From contig NZ_JADIJC010000006.1 in the NCBI RefSeq assembly GCF_015278255.1, forward strand, positions 1 to 64,000: a stretch of DNA of 64,000 nucleotides, given 5' to 3'. Both the position numbers and the translations under genes were made by a program. The notes beneath the pieces are model-generated. The model worked only from the letters and a program-made list of their open reading frames with translations, did no database searches and was not told where the DNA came from. Source of the DNA: Microbacterium hibisci. Its GTDB lineage: Bacteria > Actinomycetota > Actinomycetes > Actinomycetales > Microbacteriaceae. This document shows, in pieces, positions 60,169 to 64,000 of this stretch. How positions within the stretch are numbered: the first letter of the stretch is position 1; the number at the start of each line of letters is the position of its first letter.

Positions 60169-60522
60169 TCAGGAGAGCAGCTTGGCCTTCGCGGCGGCGA
60201 ACTCGTCGTCTGACAGGATGCCCTGCGCGTGCAGCTGAGCCAGCTGGCTGAGCTTGGCCATCATGTCGTCACCTGCCGCAGGCGCCGCCGGCGCAGCCTG
60301 CGGCTGAGCGGCCTGGGCGTTGGCAACGGCCTGCGCCGCGGCCTGGTCCATGGCCGCCTGCTGCGCCTGGGCCTCGTAGGCCTGCTGCTGCGACTGGTCG
60401 TAGTACTTCTGCTGCTGGTGCCGCGCGACGCTGCCCGAGACGGCCGTCGCCGTGCCGGCGACGACAGCGGTGCGTGCGGCCATGCCGATCAGGCCGGGGC
60501 GTCCCATTCTTCCCAGTGGCAT
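60169..60522 (-). CDS. SHOCT domain protein
   Basis: A 117-residue protein: a Gly/Arg-rich N terminus with one hydrophobic stretch (GLIGMAARTAVVAGTATAVSG), a Gln/Ala-rich coiled linker (QQQKYYDQSQQQAYEAQAQQ) and a C-terminal SHOCT motif (AKLSQLAQLHAQGILSDDEFAAAKAKLL). SHOCT is a short oligomerisation or regulatory element with no fixed function. The ATG follows GGAGGAAGAC. It is the last gene of a three-gene minus-strand operon. Confidence 0.8.
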   Translation of the reverse strand: MPLGRMGRPGLIGMAARTAVVAGTATAVSGSVARHQQQKYYDQSQQQAYEAQAQQAAMDQAAAQAVANAQAAQPQAAPAAPAAGDDMMAKLSQLAQLHAQGILSDDEFAAAKAKLLS

Positions 60523-60533
60523 GTCTTCCTCCT

Positions 60534-60950
60534 TCAGTCGGCGTTCTCGGCGAGGAACGCGTTGACGATCGGTGCGGGGATGCCCTCGCGTGCGATGACG
60601 GCGCCGCCGGCGTCGTACAGCGCGGCCGCGAAGGACTTCGCCCACAGCAGCTCGACCACGAGGATCGCCGCCGAACGGCCGGGCTCGAGGTTCTCGGCGA
60701 GGAAGAGGATGTCCTCCTGGCCGGCGAGGCCCGCCAGGTCGAGCGCCGGAGCGCCGTCGTCGACGGTGTCCGACAGTTCGAGCACCTCGATCTCGCCCTC
60801 CGGCGAGCGTCGGGCGAAGACCAGGTCGAGCAGGTTGACGGTGCCCGAGGCGACGAGGTCGTCGATCGCCTGCAGCACGGCGGGACCGGGCCGGTCGCCG
60901 TCGAACGCGATCGCGTAGAACTCGATCGGACCGTAGTCGAAGGTCGTCAT
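60534..60950 (-). CDS. DUF6325 family protein
   Basis: A 138-residue cytosolic protein resembling the DUF6325/DUF1269-like group: FDYGPIEFYAIAFDGDRPGPAVLQAIDDLVASGTVNLLDLVFARR (in part) and AAILVVELLWAKSFAAALYDAGG. These are often found beside SHOCT proteins in actinobacteria; the function is unknown, with a stress role only guessed from neighbours. ATG with AGGAGAAGAC upstream. It is 24 bases from the preceding gene and 11 from the next. Confidence 0.75.
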   Translation of the reverse strand: MTTFDYGPIEFYAIAFDGDRPGPAVLQAIDDLVASGTVNLLDLVFARRSPEGEIEVLELSDTVDDGAPALDLAGLAGQEDILFLAENLEPGRSAAILVVELLWAKSFAAALYDAGGAVIAREGIPAPIVNAFLAENAD

Positions 60951-60974
60951 GTCTTCTCCTGTTCCGGTGCCGGC

Positions 60975-61367
60975 TTACGCCGCCAGCGCCTTGGCCTTGA
61001 GGGCGTCGAACTCGGCCTGGGTGATGGCACCCGAGTCGAGCAGCGACTTCGCCTTCGCGATGTCGTCCGCCGCGCTCGCTCCACCGGTGCCCGCCGTCTG
61101 ACGGATGTACGCGTCCTGTGCGGCGCGGAGCTCCTGCGCCTGCTCGATCGACCGCTTCTGCATGCTGTTCCCGCGAGCGATGAGGTACACCAGCGCGGTG
61201 AGGAACGGGACGAAGATCAGGAACAGGATCCACACGGCCTTGAGCCAGCCGTTGAGCTCGTGGTCGCGGAAGATGTCGCCGATGATCGAGAACAGCACCA
61301 TCAGGTACGCGACGAAGACGAAGATCCAGAAGAACCACAGGATGAAGTCCCAGAAGCCGCCACCCAT
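60975..61367 (-). CDS. PLDc_N and SHOCT domain membrane protein
   Basis: A 130-residue membrane protein with two transmembrane helices (FWDFILWFFWIFVFVAYLMVLFSII and AVWILFLIFVPFLTALVYLI, parts of each) of the PLDc_N type, followed by a C-terminal SHOCT motif (IAKAKSLLDSGAITQAEFDALKAKAL). It starts the three-gene operon. The ATG at 61367 opens directly at the first helix; an in-frame codon nine residues upstream is less likely. Proteins of this build are common in actinobacteria and lack the phospholipase catalytic domain. Confidence 0.83.
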   Translation of the reverse strand: MGGGFWDFILWFFWIFVFVAYLMVLFSIIGDIFRDHELNGWLKAVWILFLIFVPFLTALVYLIARGNSMQKRSIEQAQELRAAQDAYIRQTAGTGGASAADDIAKAKSLLDSGAITQAEFDALKAKALAA

Positions 61368-61504
61368 GTCACACCAGCTTTCTCGACGGAGCAAGCCGTC
61401 GGATATCGATTTGCCGAGACCGGACGAGCAGCTCTCCCGCCCGCGGTCTTGGCAAAACCGTATCGCGTAAACACGTCGGCGCCTACGTAAAAGTCGGGCC
61501 GCGT

Positions 61505-61519
61505 CGGACCTTTGGTCCG
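61505..61519. promoter_or_regulatory. CGGACC-TTT-GGTCCG dyad
   Basis: A perfect 6-3-6 inverted repeat between the SHOCT operon and the AI-2E gene, 27 bases before the latter. The GGACnTTnGTCC look recalls LuxR/NarL-type (DosR-like) sites, but no such regulator is nearby. Confidence 0.4.
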
Positions 61520-61533
61520 GTGTTCAGAGGCTC

Positions 61534-61539
61534 CATTAT
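61534..61539 (+). promoter_or_regulatory. Probable -10 of the second AI-2E gene
   Basis: CATTAT followed by six bases and the ATG at 61546; no ribosome site is present. Confidence 0.45.
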
Positions 61540-61545
61540 TGGGAC

Positions 61546-62685
61546 ATGACCGACGCCGTGGAATCCTCGCCCTCCGCCGCACCCGCCGAGCAGGTCGAGG
61601 TGATCGAGCACGAGCGCCCCCGGCGCCTCGGAAGATTCGTGGCGGGGCTCGATCACCCGCTCGCGACGGGCTTCCTGGCGACGATCGGGGTGCTCGGGGC
61701 GCTGGTGCTCGGCTCGGCCATCGGGTCGATCTCGACGATCCTCGTGTACATCATCCTGGCCATGTTCCTGGCGGTGGGTCTCGACCCGATCGTGCGGATG
61801 CTCGAGCGCCATCGTGTCAAGCGCGGCGCCGGCATCGCCATCGTCTTCTGCGGGTTCGCACTCGTGATGATCGCGTTCTTCGTGTTCGTCCTGCCTCCGG
61901 TCATCGCGCAGGTCGTGCAGCTCGTGCAGGCGATCCCCGCGCTGGTCGAGGACATCCCGCAGTCCGACTGGTTCAACCAGCTGGCGCCCGACGCGCAGGC
62001 GGCCGTGCTGGCGGCGCTGGAGCAGATCGCCGAGTGGATCTCGGCTCCCTCCACCCTCGCCACCCTCGGCGGCGGCGTGCTCGCTGTCGGCGTCGGCTTC
62101 ATCGCTGCGATCTCGGCGAGCTTCATCGTGATCGCTCTGACGCTCTACTTCCTCGCCGCGCTCACTGCGGCCAAGCGCGCGCTCTACGCCCTCGCTCCCG
62201 CCCGCAACCGCCCGCGGCTGGAGGATCTGACCGAGCGGATCACCGACTCGGTCGGCAGTGCGCTCATCGGCTCGGTCATCCTGTCATCGATCAACGCTGC
62301 CGTGGTCTTCGTCCTTCACGTGGTGATCCAGTTGCCGTTCCCGGCCCTCATGGCGGTGATCGCGTTCGTGGTGACGCTCATCCCGCTGTTCGGCTCGGTG
62401 ATCTTCTGGATCTTCGCGTCGATCATCGCGCTGTTCACGAGTCCCACCCAGGCGCTCATCTTCTTCATCGCGTATCTGGTCTACATCCAGATCGAGTCGT
62501 ACGTCGTCAGCCCGCGCGTCATGAACAAGGCGATCGAGATCCCCGCGGCCCTCGTGCTCATCGGCGCGCTCGCCGGCGGCGCGCTCGCCGGGATCGTCGG
62601 CGTCCTGGTCGCCCTGCCCGTGATGGCCTCGATCCTGCTGATCATCCGCGAGGTCGTTGTCCCCCGCCAGGACCTCAAGGTCTGA
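61546..62685 (+). CDS. AI-2E family transporter (PerM-like)
   Basis: A 379-residue permease with eight or so hydrophobic segments and the conserved VTLIPLFGSVIFWIFASIIALFTSP core, followed by SYVVSPRVMNKAIEIPAALVLIGALAGGALAGIVGVLVALPV (in part). It is a paralogue of the protein at 55369. An acidic N terminus precedes the first helix. It appears leaderless and monocistronic; the substrate is unknown. Confidence 0.87.
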   Translation: MTDAVESSPSAAPAEQVEVIEHERPRRLGRFVAGLDHPLATGFLATIGVLGALVLGSAIGSISTILVYIILAMFLAVGLDPIVRMLERHRVKRGAGIAIVFCGFALVMIAFFVFVLPPVIAQVVQLVQAIPALVEDIPQSDWFNQLAPDAQAAVLAALEQIAEWISAPSTLATLGGGVLAVGVGFIAAISASFIVIALTLYFLAALTAAKRALYALAPARNRPRLEDLTERITDSVGSALIGSVILSSINAAVVFVLHVVIQLPFPALMAVIAFVVTLIPLFGSVIFWIFASIIALFTSPTQALIFFIAYLVYIQIESYVVSPRVMNKAIEIPAALVLIGALAGGALAGIVGVLVALPVMASILLIIREVVVPRQDLKV

Positions 62686-62707
62686 CCCCCGGCCGCACGT
62701 GCTGCCC

Positions 62708-62751
62708 TTTCCTGCACCTGCCGCGTCGGCCGACGCAGCGGGCGCAGGAAA
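62708..62751. terminator. Hairpin after the AI-2E gene
   Basis: TTTCCTGC (62708-62715) pairs with GCAGGAAA (62744-62751) around the perfect palindrome GCGTCGGCCGACGC (62723-62736). Confidence 0.55.
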
Positions 62752-62786
62752 CTGCAGCAGTCGTCCGGGATCGAGAACGAGAAGGG

Positions 62787-62815
62787 GACGGATGCCGGGG
62801 CCCGCGGCATCCGTC
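62787..62815. terminator. Hairpin after the cardiolipin synthase gene
   Basis: GACGGATGCCG (62787-62797) and CGGCATCCGTC (62805-62815) form an 11-bp stem with a 7-base loop, just downstream of the minus-strand stop at 62826. Confidence 0.7.
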
Positions 62816-62825
62816 GCCGAAGGCC

Positions 62826-64000
62826 TCAGTTGAGGGCGGAGGTGAGCCGCATCAGGCCGTCGAGGAAGGTGGCCTTGCCGGGCTCGCGCCGCCACTCCTC
62901 GAGCGTGAGCTCGCGGCCGGCGTCGCGGTAGGCCTGCTCGACCTCGCGCATGCCGGCGACGAACGACTCGCCGCGGACCATGAGCGAGACCTCGCTGTTG
63001 AGGCTGAACGAGCGGATGTCCATGTTGCTCGAGCCGATGACGGCGATGTCGTCGTCGATCGAGAAGTGCTTCGAGTGCAGGATGAACGGCGCGGGGTAGA
63101 GGAAGATGCGTACGCCCGCCTCGAGCAGCGCGGAGTAGTACGAGCGCTGCGCGTGCCACACCATGAACTGGTCGCCGATCTCGGAGACGAACAGCTGCAC
63201 CTCGAGGCCGCGCTGGCAGGCGCTCGTGATGGCGTAGACCATCGCCTCGTCGGGCACGAAGTACGGGCTCGTCAGGATGACCTTCTCGGTCGCGCCGTAG
63301 ATGAGCGACAGGAACAGCCGCAGGTTGTTCTCGGTGTCGTACCCCGGTCCCGACGGCACCACCTGGCACAGCAGCGCGTCAGGCGAACTCGACACCGGCA
63401 GCTGCGCGGGGGGCACCTGAGCGATCTGCGACAGGTCCTCGCCCGTCTCGATGAGCCAGTCCGACAGGAAGACCGAGTTGACGGATGCCACGACCGGCCC
63501 GGTCAGCCGCGTCATGAGCTCCTGCCACTTGAGGCCGCGCTTGATGTTCTTGGGCGATTCGTAGTCGCGGGCGATGAGATTCTGCGAGCCCATGAAGCCC
63601 ACGCGCCCGTCGACCACGACGATCTTGCGGTGGTTGCGCAGGTCGGGGCGCTGGTACTTGCCCCTGAACGGCTCGACGGGCAGCATCCACGCCCAGGTCA
63701 CCCCGATGCGGTCGAGCTCGGCCAGCATCGCCTTGCACCCCGGGACCTTCTTGGTTGCGACGTAGTCGGCGAGCAGGCGCACCGTGACGCCGCGCGCGAC
63801 CGCGCGCTCCATCGCGGCGAAGAACCCGCGCGTGGTGTCATCCCACCCGACGATGAAGAACTCGATGTGCACGAAGTCCTTCGCGGTGTCGAGCTCGGCG
63901 GCCATCGCGTCGATCGACTCCTGATAATGCGGCAGGAGCGTGGCCTCGTTGCCGGAAGACGCGGGCAGGGCGGTGAGCGTTTGGTTCTGCTGCACGACGC
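62826..64000 (-). CDS. Cardiolipin synthase/phospholipase D family protein (5' end outside window)
   Basis: The visible 390 or so residues include both HKD motifs: HRKIVVVDG and HSKHFSIDD, each followed by GSxN (GSQN, GSSN), as in Cls enzymes that condense phosphatidylglycerol into cardiolipin at the membrane. Full-length Cls has ~480 residues with two N-terminal transmembrane helices; these are missing because the open frame continues past base 64000. A GTG at 63995 is in frame but is probably internal. The C terminus is complete. Confidence 0.88.
   Translation of the reverse strand, partial: VVQQNQTLTALPASSGNEATLLPHYQESIDAMAAELDTAKDFVHIEFFIVGWDDTTRGFFAAMERAVARGVTVRLLADYVATKKVPGCKAMLAELDRIGVTWAWMLPVEPFRGKYQRPDLRNHRKIVVVDGRVGFMGSQNLIARDYESPKNIKRGLKWQELMTRLTGPVVASVNSVFLSDWLIETGEDLSQIAQVPPAQLPVSSSPDALLCQVVPSGPGYDTENNLRLFLSLIYGATEKVILTSPYFVPDEAMVYAITSACQRGLEVQLFVSEIGDQFMVWHAQRSYYSALLEAGVRIFLYPAPFILHSKHFSIDDDIAVIGSSNMDIRSFSLNSEVSLMVRGESFVAGMREVEQAYRDAGRELTLEEWRREPGKATFLDGLMRLTSALN

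Overview
The window is high-GC actinobacterial chromosome. Codon use, LPxTG and lipobox signals, a dnaK-grpE-dnaJ-hspR operon with HAIR operators, many probable leaderless genes and the gene content fit Microbacteriaceae, most likely Microbacterium. I see no rRNA, tRNA, CRISPR array, insertion sequence or prophage. Annotation rests on reading translated sequence and motifs; no database search was run.

Layout. 1-5100: dcd, a fructosamine-kinase-like enzyme, a secreted M14 carboxypeptidase, a membrane protein of unknown role and a PadR regulator with a dyad operator. 5105-17339 (minus strand): a tightly coupled sulfur-assimilation operon running, in transcription order, sirohydrochlorin chelatase, sulfite reductase, APS reductase, CysD, CysN, an SsuABC/TauABC-type importer, CobA, ferredoxin-NADP reductase, ferredoxin and a thioredoxin-reductase-like flavoprotein. 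It covers sulfate activation, APS and sulfite reduction, siroheme synthesis and electron supply. 17567-19264: two divergent winged-helix regulators with His/Gly-rich tails flank a promoter holding three TACATG-N8-CATGTA sites. 19288-26353: a solute-binding/VWA hybrid protein, two MFS transporters, membrane proteins and a DUF1801 protein. 26389-30693: dnaK-grpE-dnaJ-hspR with two HAIR sites around a consensus promoter.

31271-50270 is the most notable region: a D-arabinan (mycobacterial-type arabinogalactan/lipoarabinomannan) utilisation locus. It encodes three DUF4185 (GH183-like) exported proteins, an ABC sugar importer without its own ATPase, cytoplasmic GH172 (DUF2961) and GH116 enzymes, a fucose/arabinose isomerase-family enzyme, a Gfo/Idh-type protein, an SMP-30 lactonase, an FAH-family enzyme, a small P-loop protein and a LacI regulator. 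Five near-identical ATCGAT-centred operators (TTGAAATCGATTTCAA-like) precede the transcription units, so the locus looks like one local LacI regulon. The implied flow is extracellular endo-cleavage, import of oligosaccharides, exo-cleavage inside the cell, then D-arabinose catabolism by isomerisation and/or oxidation.

50368-64000: a 1.1-kaa LPATG-anchored surface protein with its own LacI-type operator, a DUF2252 protein, two AI-2E-family permeases, a DUF998 membrane protein, a ClC channel, a K+ channel, a three-gene SHOCT/DUF6325 operon, and a cardiolipin-synthase-like gene cut by the window end.
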